10,163 nt of DNA from an uncultured Bacilli bacterium (lineage in GTDB: Bacteria > Bacillota_I > Bacilli_A > RF39 > UBA660), in the NCBI GenBank assembly GCA_947627525.1, contig CANQWJ010000034.1, forward strand, positions 1 to 10,163, written 5' to 3'. Below are positions 1 to 6,543 of this stretch, in pieces (the stretch's first letter is position 1; the number at the start of each line of letters is the position of its first letter). Both the position numbers and the translations under genes were made by a program. A model generated the notes under the pieces. That model ran no database searches and had not been told where the DNA came from. It saw only the letters and a list, made by a program, of their open reading frames with translations.

Positions 1-459
1 GGTCCTAATGGTGAGCAAGTAGGAGTGAAGTCTTGCCAAGATGCATTGACTTTAGCAACTTATGCCGGATTGGATTTAGTTCTAATCAATCCTAATGGTA
101 ATCCCCCTGTATGTAAAATAATGGATTACAATAAGTATAAGTATGAAAGAGCTAAGAAAGAAAAGGATGCTTTAAAGAAGCAACGTGCATCTTTATCGGA
201 AACAAAAGAGTTTAGATTATCACCAACTATTGATGTTGGGGATATTGAGACCAAACTTAAAAATGTTACTAAGTATCTTCAAAAAGGGGACAAGATTAAA
301 TTATCTATTCGCTTTAAAGGACGTCAAATGGCGCATACTGATTTAGGAAAAGAAGTCCTAATTAAGTTCGCAGCCCGACTAGAAGATATTGCTGAAATAG
401 AACAACAACCAAAACTTGATGGAAAAAGTATGACTATGTTATTAACGCCAAAGAAATAG
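1..459 (+). CDS. infC: Translation initiation factor IF-3, 5' end outside window
   Basis: IF-3 binds the 30S subunit in the cytoplasm, keeps subunits apart and checks initiator tRNA and start-codon pairing. The frame is open from base 1 and begins GPNGEQVGVKS, the conserved beta-strand region near the IF-3 N-terminus. The true start therefore lies upstream, and roughly 20 residues are missing compared with the usual 170-180. PPVCKIMDYNKYKYE (the IF-3 signature region) follows, then a lysine-rich linker helix and the C-terminal domain with IRFKGRQMAHTDLG. An internal GTG at 25 is in frame but is only a Val codon in the middle of the conserved domain. The gene leads the infC-rpmI-rplT operon, 13 nt before rpmI. 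In Bacillus this operon is controlled by an L20-binding leader upstream of infC, which would lie outside this window. Confidence 0.97.
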   Translation, partial: GPNGEQVGVKSCQDALTLATYAGLDLVLINPNGNPPVCKIMDYNKYKYERAKKEKDALKKQRASLSETKEFRLSPTIDVGDIETKLKNVTKYLQKGDKIKLSIRFKGRQMAHTDLGKEVLIKFAARLEDIAEIEQQPKLDGKSMTMLLTPKK

Positions 460-472
460 AGGAGGAAAGAAT

Positions 473-664
473 ATGCCTAAATTAAAAACACATAAAGGAT
501 TAAAAAAAGTGTTAAATGTAAGAAAAAGTGGAACAGTTACTATTGGAAGACCTGGTTCACGTCATAATACAGGAAGTAAGAGTCAATCATTTAATAGAAA
601 GAATCGTAATGGATCAGTATTATCAAAAGCTGATACTAACAGATTGAAGAATATTATTAAATAG
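473..664 (+). CDS. rpmI: Large-subunit ribosomal protein L35 (bL35)
   Basis: bL35 is a small 50S subunit protein. The product is 63 residues, normal for the family (about 64-66). It starts with the typical MPKLKTHKG, contains the basic RHNTGSKS and NRKNRNGS stretches, and ends with LSKADTNRLKNIIK, matching the family's usual C-terminal 'vsk.d..r.k' pattern. A strong Shine-Dalgarno (GAGGAGG at 459-465, beginning at the last base of the infC stop codon) precedes the ATG. It sits between infC and rplT, the standard order, and is very probably cotranscribed with them. Confidence 0.96.
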   Translation: MPKLKTHKGLKKVLNVRKSGTVTIGRPGSRHNTGSKSQSFNRKNRNGSVLSKADTNRLKNIIK

Positions 665-681
665 TGTAGGAGGGAAAGAAA

Positions 682-1266
682 ATGACAAGAGTTAAGAATG
701 GAGTTACTACTAAAGCCCGTCATAAGAAAGTTTTAAAAGCCGCTAGAGGTTATTTTGGTAGTAAACATAGACTATATAAGACGGCTAAAGAACAATTGAT
801 GCATTCAGGACAATATGCATTCCGTGATCGTAAACAAAAGAAGAGAGATTTCCGTAAGTTATGGATTACAAGAATTAATGCTGCTTGCCGTGAGAATGAA
901 ATTAGTTATTCAAGATTTATTGAAGGATTAACAAAAGCTGGAGTAGATATCAATAGAAAGATGTTATCTGAAATCGCCATTAATGATCCAAAAGCTTTTA
1001 GTGAATTAGTTAAGACAGCTAAAGAAGGACTAGAAGGAAAAGTAAAAAGAGAAGACAAAACAGTAAAGAATGAAATTGTTAAAGGAACTAAAAAAGAAGT
1101 AAAAGAAGAAAAAAAGGAACCAGTTAAAAAAGCTGCACCTAAAAAAGAAGAAAAGCAAGATTTAAGTACTCTAAGTGTTGCTGAATTAAAAGAAATGGCA
1201 GCAAAAAAGGGTGTTGAAGGTGCTTCAAAAATGAAAAAAGCTGAATTATTAGAGGCTTTAAAATAA
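682..1266 (+). CDS. rplT: Ribosomal protein L20 (bL20) with C-terminal Rho_N/SAP-like extension
   Basis: bL20 binds 23S rRNA early in 50S assembly and in Bacillus also represses its own operon by binding the leader RNA. Residues 1 to about 116 form a complete L20: MTRVKNGVTTKARHKKVLKAA, then RGYFGSKHRLYKTAKEQ, the RDRKQKKRDFRKLWITRINAA core, and a C-terminal globular part ending near SELVKTAKEG. The family is normally about 117-120 residues; this one has 194. The extra part is a K/E-rich, probably unstructured linker (about 117-159) followed by a helical motif (160-194, LSVAELKEMAAKKGVEG, SKMKKAELLEAL). A near copy of that motif ends S2, encoded just downstream. AGGAGG at 668-673 precedes the ATG, 8 bases upstream. 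The gene ends in a tandem TAATAA. Confidence 0.96.
   Translation: MTRVKNGVTTKARHKKVLKAARGYFGSKHRLYKTAKEQLMHSGQYAFRDRKQKKRDFRKLWITRINAACRENEISYSRFIEGLTKAGVDINRKMLSEIAINDPKAFSELVKTAKEGLEGKVKREDKTVKNEIVKGTKKEVKEEKKEPVKKAAPKKEEKQDLSTLSVAELKEMAAKKGVEGASKMKKAELLEALK
1159..1263 (+). repeat. Rho_N/SAP-like motif encoded at the end of rplT (copy 1)
   Basis: Codons 160-194 of rplT encode a helix-extended-loop-helix motif that matches the pattern ELKE-x-A-x(3)-GV-x-G-x-SKMKK-x-EL-x(3)-LK, also present at the end of rpsB. Related short sequences are known in the Rho N-terminal and SAP/HeH nucleic-acid-binding families; that assignment is by pattern, not by a search. The two copies also share DNA words, including CTGAATTAAAAGAA and AATGAAAAAAG. 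Confidence 0.75.
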
Positions 1267-1285
1267 TAAACATATTAATGGATTG

Positions 1286-1314
1286 ATTTACCTAGTGCCT
1301 AATTGGTGGTAAGT
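1286..1314 (+). promoter_or_regulatory. Bulged hairpin in the rplT-rpsB gap, candidate leader element
   Basis: The 90-nt gap between rplT and rpsB has no gene. It holds a hairpin: TTACC at 1288-1292 pairs with GGTAA at 1308-1312, and GCC at 1297-1299 pairs with GGT at 1305-1307, with one G-U pair. The loop is TAATT, and there is a four-base bulge TAGT on the 5' side. One or two weak pairs can extend the base. It is not followed by a good T-run, so it is a poor terminator. I found no convincing promoter in this gap. It could be an S2 autoregulatory leader, a processing site or chance; the sequence alone does not decide. Confidence 0.35.
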
Positions 1315-1340
1315 TTTAGAAATTAATAAGTGTATAACGA

Positions 1341-1347
1341 AAAGGAG
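1341..1347 (+). promoter_or_regulatory. Ribosome binding site fixing the rpsB start at 1357
   Basis: AAAGGAG lies 9 bases before the ATG at 1357. It falls inside the extra codons that a GTG start at 1330 would add, and that GTG has no Shine-Dalgarno of its own. The ATG also gives the family-typical N-terminus MTVVSMNYLLEAGVQFGH. Confidence 0.85.
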
Positions 1348-1356
1348 AAAATAAAA

Positions 1357-2319
1357 ATGACAGTAGTTTCAATGAATTATTTATTAGAAGCAGGTGTACA
1401 ATTCGGACACCAAAGAAGAAGATGGAATCCAAAGATGAAAGAATATATCTTTACATCTCGTGATGACATTTATATAATCGATTTACAAAAGACCGTTAAA
1501 AAACTTGAAGAAGCTTATGACGCTATGAAAGTTATAGCTGAAAACGAAGGTAAAGTACTATTTGTTGGTACTAAGAAACAAGCGCAAGAAGCAGCTGAAG
1601 AGTCTGCTATGAGAACAGGAATGTATTTTGTTAACGAAAGATGGTTAGGGGGAACTTTAACTAACTTTAAGACAATTCGTTCAAGAGTTAAGAGAATGGA
1701 AGAAATCGAAAATATGGAAAAAGATGGTATCTTCGATTTATTGCCAAAAAAAGAAGTTATTAAAATTAGAAAAGAATACGATAAATTAAACAAGAACTTA
1801 AGAGGAATTAGAGAGATGAAGAAACTTCCTGATGCTCTTGTTATCGTTGATCCTAAAAAAGAAGAGATTGCTATTAAAGAAGCAAGAATTTTAAATATTC
1901 CTGTATTTGGTGTTGTTGATACAAACTGTGATCCAGATATGGTTGATTATGTCATTCCTGGAAATGATGATGCTGTAAGAAGTGTTAAATTAATGATTGG
2001 AGTATTAACTAATGCTATTTGTGAAGTTCTTGGTAAGGAAGTAATTGATTTCATTACTGAAGATGATAAAGCTCCAAAGAAAGAAGAAACAACTAAAAAA
2101 ACTAAGAAAGAAGAAACAGACGAAGAAGTAGTTGTTGAAGAAGTAAAAGAAGAGAAAAAAGAAGTTAAAAAGGAAGTTAAAGAAAAGAAAGAGGAAGTAA
2201 AAAAAGACGTTGACTATGCTAGTATGACTTTAACTGAATTAAAAGAAGTTGCTAAAGAACAGGGTGTTAAAGGTTACTCTAAAATGAAAAAAGAAGAATT
2301 AATTAGTAATTTAAAATAG
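1357..2319 (+). CDS. rpsB: Ribosomal protein S2 (uS2) with C-terminal Rho_N/SAP-like extension
   Basis: uS2 is a late-assembling 30S protein that sits near S1 and the mRNA exit region. With the start at 1357 the product is 320 residues. Residues 1 to about 233 are a full S2: LLEAGVQFGHQRRRWNPKMKEYIF, DIYIIDLQKT, VLFVGTKKQAQ, ERWLGGTLTNFKTI, the central coiled-coil hairpin, then PDALVIVDPKKEEIAIKEA and IPVFGVVDTNCDPDMVDYVIPGNDDA. Typical length is 235-260, so about 70-85 residues are extra. These are a repetitive K/E linker (about 236-284) and a terminal motif (286-320, LTELKEVAKEQGVKGYSKMKKEEL) nearly matching the end of L20. The stop codon is part of TAGGAGG, the binding site for tsf, so translational coupling to tsf is likely. 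Confidence 0.96.
   Translation: MTVVSMNYLLEAGVQFGHQRRRWNPKMKEYIFTSRDDIYIIDLQKTVKKLEEAYDAMKVIAENEGKVLFVGTKKQAQEAAEESAMRTGMYFVNERWLGGTLTNFKTIRSRVKRMEEIENMEKDGIFDLLPKKEVIKIRKEYDKLNKNLRGIREMKKLPDALVIVDPKKEEIAIKEARILNIPVFGVVDTNCDPDMVDYVIPGNDDAVRSVKLMIGVLTNAICEVLGKEVIDFITEDDKAPKKEETTKKTKKEETDEEVVVEEVKEEKKEVKKEVKEKKEEVKKDVDYASMTLTELKEVAKEQGVKGYSKMKKEELISNLK
2212..2316 (+). repeat. Rho_N/SAP-like motif encoded at the end of rpsB (copy 2)
   Basis: Codons 286-320 of rpsB encode the second copy of the helical motif found at the end of rplT, in the same orientation and likewise placed after a long K/E-rich linker. Both copies end in LK directly before the stop codon. The same length and placement suggest duplication of one tail onto another gene, or two acquisitions of a common module. 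Confidence 0.75.
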
Positions 2320-2328
2320 GAGGATACT

Positions 2329-3201
2329 ATGTTTAGTGCAAATGATGTAAAGACTTTAAGAGAAAAGACAGGAGCTGGAATGCTTGATTGTAAAAAAGCT
2401 CTTGATGAAACAAAAGGGGATATGGATGCAGCTGTTGACTATTTAAGAGAAAAAGGAATTGCGAAAGCTGCTAAAAAAGAAGCAAGAATTGCTGCTGAAG
2501 GTTTAACGGAGATGTTAGTTGAAGGTAATCGTGCTGTTATCGTTGAAGTTAACTCTGAAACAGATTTCGTTGCTAAAAATGAAGAATTTAAAAAGTTTAT
2601 TCAAACTATTTCTAAAGTTATTTTAGAAAACAATCCTAAGACAATGGAAGAAGCAATGGAGTTAAAGACCGAAGAGGGAACAATTAGTGAATACTTAATT
2701 GCTTTAGTTGCTAAGATTGGTGAAAAGATCAGTTTTAGAAGATTCCAAGTAGTTGAAAAAACGGATAAAGATATCTTTGGATGCTACTCACATATGGGTG
2801 GAAGAATTAGTGTTATTACTGTTCTTGAAGGTGCTAATGAAGATGTTGCTAAAGACGTTAGTATGCATGTTGCTGCCATGAATCCAGGATATTTAAAACG
2901 TGAAGATGTACCTGAAGATGTTATTGAACACGAACGTGGAATTATTAAAGAACAAGCTATCAATGAAGGAAAACCTGCTGATATAGCTGAAAAGATGGTT
3001 GCTGGTCGTATCAATAAGTACTATAAAGAGGTATGTCTATTAGAACAACCATTTGTTAAAGATCCAGATGTTACTGTTGAAGCATTTGTTAAAAACAATG
3101 GTGGTGTATTAAAATCAATGGTTCGTTATGAAGTTGGTGAAGGAATTGAAAAACGTCAAGAAAACTTTGCTGATGAAGTAATGAGTCAAATAAATGGATA
3201 A
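2329..3201 (+). CDS. tsf: Elongation factor Ts
   Basis: EF-Ts is the cytoplasmic guanine-nucleotide exchange factor that regenerates EF-Tu-GTP. The product is 290 residues, normal for the family. The N-terminal UBA-like domain (about 1-52) shows VKTLREKTGAGMLDCKKALDE and AVDYLREKGIAKAAKK. The catalytic TDFVA motif, which contacts EF-Tu, is at residues 78-82 (NSETDFVAKNEEF). Two core subdomains follow, with HMGGRISVIT, MHVAAMNPGYL and the C-terminal RYEVGEGIEK. The gene starts 9 nt after rpsB with AGGAGG overlapping the rpsB stop, the widely conserved rpsB-tsf pair. It ends in a terminator that begins within its stop codon. Confidence 0.97.
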   Translation: MFSANDVKTLREKTGAGMLDCKKALDETKGDMDAAVDYLREKGIAKAAKKEARIAAEGLTEMLVEGNRAVIVEVNSETDFVAKNEEFKKFIQTISKVILENNPKTMEEAMELKTEEGTISEYLIALVAKIGEKISFRRFQVVEKTDKDIFGCYSHMGGRISVITVLEGANEDVAKDVSMHVAAMNPGYLKREDVPEDVIEHERGIIKEQAINEGKPADIAEKMVAGRINKYYKEVCLLEQPFVKDPDVTVEAFVKNNGGVLKSMVRYEVGEGIEKRQENFADEVMSQING

Positions 3202-3225
3202 GAGTCGTATTATGGCTCTTTTTTT
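3200..3225 (+). terminator. Rho-independent terminator after tsf
   Basis: AAGAGTC (3200-3206) pairs with GGCTCTT (3214-3220) around a seven-base loop. This gives seven pairs, one of them U-G. The 3' arm runs straight into a T-run to 3225. The stem takes in the last two bases of the tsf stop codon. Confidence 0.88.
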
Positions 3226-3228
3226 GTC

Positions 3229-3257
3229 TTGAAAAGTAATCTCTTAAATGTTAAAAT
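3229..3257 (+). promoter_or_regulatory. Sigma-A type promoter for gmk
   Basis: TTGAAA (3229-3234), a 17-base spacer and TAAAAT (3252-3257) lie just after the tsf terminator. This implies a start of transcription near 3264 and a short leader. The same pair of hexamers with the same spacing is found on the minus strand before the lipoprotein gene (9705-9733). Confidence 0.75.
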
Positions 3258-3278
3258 GATTAAAATGAAGGTGAAAAA

Positions 3279-3941
3279 ATGGCTTTGATTAAATCGAAAA
3301 ACAAAGGTAATTTAATTATCATATCAGGACCTAGTGGGGTGGGAAAAGATACGGTTGTAAGTGAATACATTAAGACTCATCAAAATTGTTGGTATTCTGT
3401 TTCTACAACTTCTAGACCCGTTCGTAAAGGTGATGTTCCTGGAAAAAGTTATAATTTTGTTACTAAGGAAGAATTTGAAGAATTAATTTCCAAAAACTAT
3501 TTTCTAGAATATGCTAAATATGTTGGCAATTACTATGGAACTCCTAAAAAACCAATTATTGATCACTTAAATAAAGGTTTTGATGTCTTTTTAGTAATTG
3601 AAATTCAAGGAGCTATGAAAATAAAAGATTTAATGCCAGAAGCAGTCTTTATCTTTCTTCTTCCACCTAATTTGAAAACACTTCATAATCGTCTTGAAAA
3701 GCGTGGTAGTGAAAATAAAGAAAAAGTTTTAGCGCGTTTCCGTGAAGCTTATCGTGAAATTAGTGAAGTTACCAAATATAATTATGCCATTGTCAATGAT
3801 GAACTTGAAGAGACAATTAAGAAAATGGAAGCTATTCTAATATCCGAAAAATGTCGTTGTGATCGCATTGAAGAAGTATCAATAAGTGATGAAGAAGATT
3901 ATATTCGTTCATTACTATTAGATGAAGAGTCTGTCAATTGA
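3279..3941 (+). CDS. gmk: Guanylate kinase
   Basis: Guanylate kinase phosphorylates GMP to GDP with ATP in the cytosol, feeding GTP and dGTP synthesis. The product is 220 residues, slightly longer than the usual 200-210 because of a short lysine-rich N-terminus. The P-loop is GPSGVGKDT (17-25). The GMP-binding segment SVSTTSRPVRKGD (40-52) keeps both arginines (R46, R49), with Asp in place of the usual Glu after the Gly. EYAKYVGNYYGTP (77-89) supplies further GMP contacts and EIQGA (108-112) matches the family's D-x-x-x-QGA region. AAGGTG at 3268-3273 lies 5 bases before the ATG. The gene has its own promoter and terminator, so it is probably monocistronic although it follows rpsB-tsf closely. 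Confidence 0.96.
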   Translation: MALIKSKNKGNLIIISGPSGVGKDTVVSEYIKTHQNCWYSVSTTSRPVRKGDVPGKSYNFVTKEEFEELISKNYFLEYAKYVGNYYGTPKKPIIDHLNKGFDVFLVIEIQGAMKIKDLMPEAVFIFLLPPNLKTLHNRLEKRGSENKEKVLARFREAYREISEVTKYNYAIVNDELEETIKKMEAILISEKCRCDRIEEVSISDEEDYIRSLLLDEESVN

Positions 3942-3960
3942 CAAGCTCTTTCTTTTTTTT
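3925..3960 (+). terminator. Rho-independent terminator overlapping the end of gmk
   Basis: AAGAGT (3925-3930) pairs with GCTCTT (3945-3950). After a single C-A mismatch, TGTC (3932-3935) pairs with GACA (3940-3943) around the loop AATT. A T-rich tail to 3960 follows. The whole 5' arm and the stop codon lie inside the stem-loop. Confidence 0.85.
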
Positions 3961-3983
3961 AATAATTTATTAGTTGTTTTGTG

Positions 3984-3992
3984 TGATAAAAT
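3984..3992 (+). promoter_or_regulatory. Extended -10 promoter for the BIG2 surface protein gene
   Basis: TGATAAAAT fits an extended -10 (TGn followed by TAAAAT). No good -35 hexamer is present 16-18 bases upstream. It lies after the gmk terminator and would start transcription near 3999, leaving only about a dozen untranslated bases. Confidence 0.45.
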
Positions 3993-4010
3993 CTATATAG
4001 AGGTGGTAAT

Positions 4011-5114
4011 GTGAAGAAAAATATTTTCTTTTTTATACCCATATTTATCTTTATATTATTTTCTTATGATAAAGCTTATGCTTCCTTTGGCGAAGTAAAT
4101 GTCTATTCAATGCCATCTAGTACAATAGCGGGTAGTTATATTACTTTATCCAATAGTTATGATGAAACCGTAAATAGTATAAAAATAGTTTATTCTTTGA
4201 GTAATAATCTTCAATTAGTTGGCTTTGTACCTGTTTCTTCTATTAATTGTACTTTTAATGGTAGTGATACTATCAGTTGTAGTTCATCATCGGGAATAAC
4301 GGCTAATAAGGTTTTTGTTTATCCCATTTTAAGAGTAAAAACAACTTTTACGGGTAATGAGAGTGGTAGTGTTAACTTTACTACTAGTTCTTCAACATCG
4401 GATATGGGCTTTAATATTTCTGGAACAAGTGCTCCTGTTAAAGTAACAGGAATAACTATTAAAGATAAAGAAAAGACCTTAACAGCAGGCGAATCATTTC
4501 AAATTGAAGCCAGTGTTAAACCGAGTAATGCAGAAAATAGTAAAATTACCTACAAGTCTAATAACTTTGAAGTAGCGACAGTTAATGAAAGTGGTCTTGT
4601 TACGGCTGTTAAAGAAGGTAAAGCAAGTATTACAGTAAGCTGTGGCGATATTACAGAAACTGTTACCATTAATGTTCAAGGTGCGGAAGTACCTTTAGAG
4701 AGTATTAGTCTTGATGAAAATATTACTTTAAGTGTTGGCACATCCCAATTATTAAATCTAAAATTAACTCCAGAGAATGCTAGCGTCAATAATGATAATA
4801 TAACTTATACTAGTAGTGATGAAAAGGTGGCCATTGTAACAAGTGATGGTGTTATATATGCTCTATCTAAGGGAACAGCTGATATAACAGTTAATGTCGA
4901 TAATAAAGAAGCGAAAACGACCATTACCGTTAATGAGGAAGATGAAGAATTATCAACTAACAGAGGAAGTAAAAGTAATTTTCTAGGATACTTCTTAACC
5001 TTTATTATTTCTTCTCTTTTAACATTAGGAGTTGTCTTTGTCGTTAATGCTATTAAAAGCAAAAAAGCTCTTCAAGAAGAAGATGATGATAACCCATATA
5101 ATTCATATATTTAA
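4011..5114 (+). CDS. Exported membrane-anchored protein with two BIG2 (bacterial Ig-like) domains
   Basis: This is a surface protein of unknown specific role. The 367 residues read in order as follows. First is a signal peptide with a long hydrophobic core and an AYA cleavage site after about residue 24. A beta-rich, Ser/Thr-rich N-terminal domain (about 25-140) follows; it has only two cysteines, C80 and C90, which could form a disulfide. Two BIG2-type repeats (about 144-223 and 228-308) show the typical L-x-x-G-x-S-x-x-L start, ITYKSNN/ITYTSSD followed by VATVNESGLVTAVKEGKASITVS, and its second-copy counterpart. A transmembrane helix (about 325-347) and a short cytoplasmic acidic tail ending EEDDDNPYNSYI complete it. 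There is no LPXTG motif, so anchoring is by the helix. The start is GTG at 4011, with AGAGGTGG just upstream. The gene converges on the histidine kinase gene. BIG2 domains usually serve as adhesion or spacer modules. Confidence 0.85.
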   Translation: MKKNIFFFIPIFIFILFSYDKAYASFGEVNVYSMPSSTIAGSYITLSNSYDETVNSIKIVYSLSNNLQLVGFVPVSSINCTFNGSDTISCSSSSGITANKVFVYPILRVKTTFTGNESGSVNFTTSSSTSDMGFNISGTSAPVKVTGITIKDKEKTLTAGESFQIEASVKPSNAENSKITYKSNNFEVATVNESGLVTAVKEGKASITVSCGDITETVTINVQGAEVPLESISLDENITLSVGTSQLLNLKLTPENASVNNDNITYTSSDEKVAIVTSDGVIYALSKGTADITVNVDNKEAKTTITVNEEDEELSTNRGSKSNFLGYFLTFIISSLLTLGVVFVVNAIKSKKALQEEDDDNPYNSYI

Positions 5115-5153
5115 AAAGAATGATTAGTTTATTAGTTTATTAATCATTCTTTT
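5114..5153. terminator. Bidirectional terminator between convergent genes
   Basis: AAAAGAATGATTA (5114-5126) and TAATCATTCTTTT (5141-5153) are perfect inverted repeats of 13 bases around a 14-base loop. A T-rich stretch follows on the plus strand, and the A-run at 5113-5117 provides a short T-run on the minus strand. The stem starts in the stop codon of the BIG2 gene. On the other side it covers the last codons and stop of the histidine kinase gene, so it can end both transcripts. Confidence 0.85.
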
Positions 5154-6543
5154 CTTTATTTATTTCAAAATAGAAAGTAGTCCCTTTTTTCTTTTCCGAA
5201 TTAACACCATATTTATAATTGTGTAATTCTAATATGCTTTTAACAATTGATAGCCCAAGACCTGTTCCAACTATTTTACGTTTATATTTTTTATTTACTT
5301 TATAATAACGATCCCAAATATACTTTAATTCTTCTTTATCAATACCTTCACCTTTATCTATTATTTCAACTCTAATTTTATCTTTGTCATCTAATACTTT
5401 AATCGTAATTACTTTTTCTTTATTAGAGTAGTTGATAGCATTCCCAATTAAATTATAAATAACTTGTTCTATCTTTTGTTTATCAGCATTAATAATTATT
5501 TTTTCGGTATCATAAATAAATTTAAATTCAAAACTTTCCGTTTTACTAAAAATTTGGAAACGTTTAATAATACTATTGATGAGACTTATCAAATCAAAGT
5601 CTTCTTTTTTTAATATATCAATATTAGATTGAATAGATGATTGATCTAAAATATCACTAACTAAAAGATTTAAGCGATCTACTTCTTCGATTATAGTATT
5701 AAGGTTTTCTTCACGTTTAACATCATCTTTATATGTTATATCACGAACCATTTCCGAATAAGCCTTAATCATGGTAAGAGGTGTTTTTAAATCATGAGAA
5801 ACATTAGCCATTAAGTCTTTACGAAGTTCATCTGTTTTGGCTAGTTCTTTTTTAGCGTAGTTTAGACTATTCGATAATTCGTTTATTTCGGAAATATCAC
5901 TATTAGGGAAGACGACGTTATAGTCTCCCTTAGCGAAAGTCTTAGCTGATTTATTTAAAGAAGTAATAGGTCTAGAAAGACGATTAGATATGAAATAAGC
6001 AATTATAGCTGATAAGAGAATAACAATAATAGTTACAATTATTAACTGATTTTCAAGAATTTTAATAGTAGAATCAATAGGATCTAAAACAGTATTTAAG
6101 AAGATGAAATACTTATCATCTAACTTTAGACCATATATCAAAACATCAATATCGTTTTGCGTAGCTACTTTAATAGACATCGTTTTATCATCGGATACCG
6201 CAAACTTTTTCTTTTGCGATAAGACATCAGGATTCTTTTTATCAGGTAGACAAGAATGATTCATATTAGAAGAGTAGTACCAATCAGTATCGGTGGTCGC
6301 TACTTCAATACAAATACCTTCTTTATTACTTATATCATCAAGACTATTTAAAAAACTATCAGTTCCATCATAGTTATCAACAATTTGTGACGCTACATGC
6401 TTTATTGCTCTTCGTTTACATAATTCATAATATCTACTTAAAAAGGTAACTTGAAATAACCATAAGAATATCAATATTAAAAGGGAAAATATAATTAAAT
6501 ATTTCCATATGCGAAAAAGAATACTCTTACTATTTAATTTCAA
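5140..6543 (-). CDS. Membrane sensor histidine kinase (HAMP-HisKA-HATPase)
   Basis: This is the sensor kinase of a two-component system in the cytoplasmic membrane; it autophosphorylates and passes phosphate to the adjacent regulator. The 467 residues comprise TM1 (about 15-34), an extracellular sensor of about 130 residues with two cysteines (C78, C98), TM2 (about 166-186), HAMP (about 187-239), and HisKA with NVSHDLKTPLTMIKAYSE (phospho-acceptor H250). The ATPase domain has the N-box NLIGNAINYS (364-373), D396-KGEG and GTGLGLSIVK (from 426). All catalytic boxes are intact. The start appears to be TTG at 6543, inside the end of the regulator gene (14-nt overlap); no in-frame ATG lies before TM1. 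The nearest Shine-Dalgarno-like AGAGGA is rather far, 13 bases away, so expression probably depends on coupling. The ligand cannot be read from sequence. The domain plan is that of PhoR/ResE-type kinases. Confidence 0.93.
   Translation of the reverse strand: MKLNSKSILFRIWKYLIIFSLLILIFLWLFQVTFLSRYYELCKRRAIKHVASQIVDNYDGTDSFLNSLDDISNKEGICIEVATTDTDWYYSSNMNHSCLPDKKNPDVLSQKKKFAVSDDKTMSIKVATQNDIDVLIYGLKLDDKYFIFLNTVLDPIDSTIKILENQLIIVTIIVILLSAIIAYFISNRLSRPITSLNKSAKTFAKGDYNVVFPNSDISEINELSNSLNYAKKELAKTDELRKDLMANVSHDLKTPLTMIKAYSEMVRDITYKDDVKREENLNTIIEEVDRLNLLVSDILDQSSIQSNIDILKKEDFDLISLINSIIKRFQIFSKTESFEFKFIYDTEKIIINADKQKIEQVIYNLIGNAINYSNKEKVITIKVLDDKDKIRVEIIDKGEGIDKEELKYIWDRYYKVNKKYKRKIVGTGLGLSIVKSILELHNYKYGVNSEKKKGTTFYFEINKEKND

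Noticed and set aside
25..459. IF-3 starting at the GTG at position 25
   Set aside because: The reading frame is open to base 1 and the upstream residues GPNGEQVG match the conserved IF-3 N-terminus, so the gene is simply cut by the window edge.
1072..1160. AAAGAAGAA-type repetitive DNA in rplT (and 2070-2210 in rpsB) as a DNA repeat or slippage tract
   Set aside because: It is codon-level low complexity encoding Lys/Glu linkers in intact frames. No exact tandem unit is kept.
1331..1338. TGTATAAC as a -10 element for rpsB
   Set aside because: No -35 hexamer sits at a workable distance, and the implied transcription start would fall in the ribosome binding site.
1330..1356. rpsB starting at GTG 1330
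   Set aside because: It would translate the Shine-Dalgarno sequence, has no binding site of its own and adds residues not seen in S2 proteins.
1515..1793. Minus-strand open frame of 92 codons inside rpsB
   Set aside because: It is fully antisense to the conserved S2 core and has no ribosome binding site or recognisable protein. Similar antisense frames at 2784-3014, 4494-4679 and 4805-5062 were dropped for the same reason.
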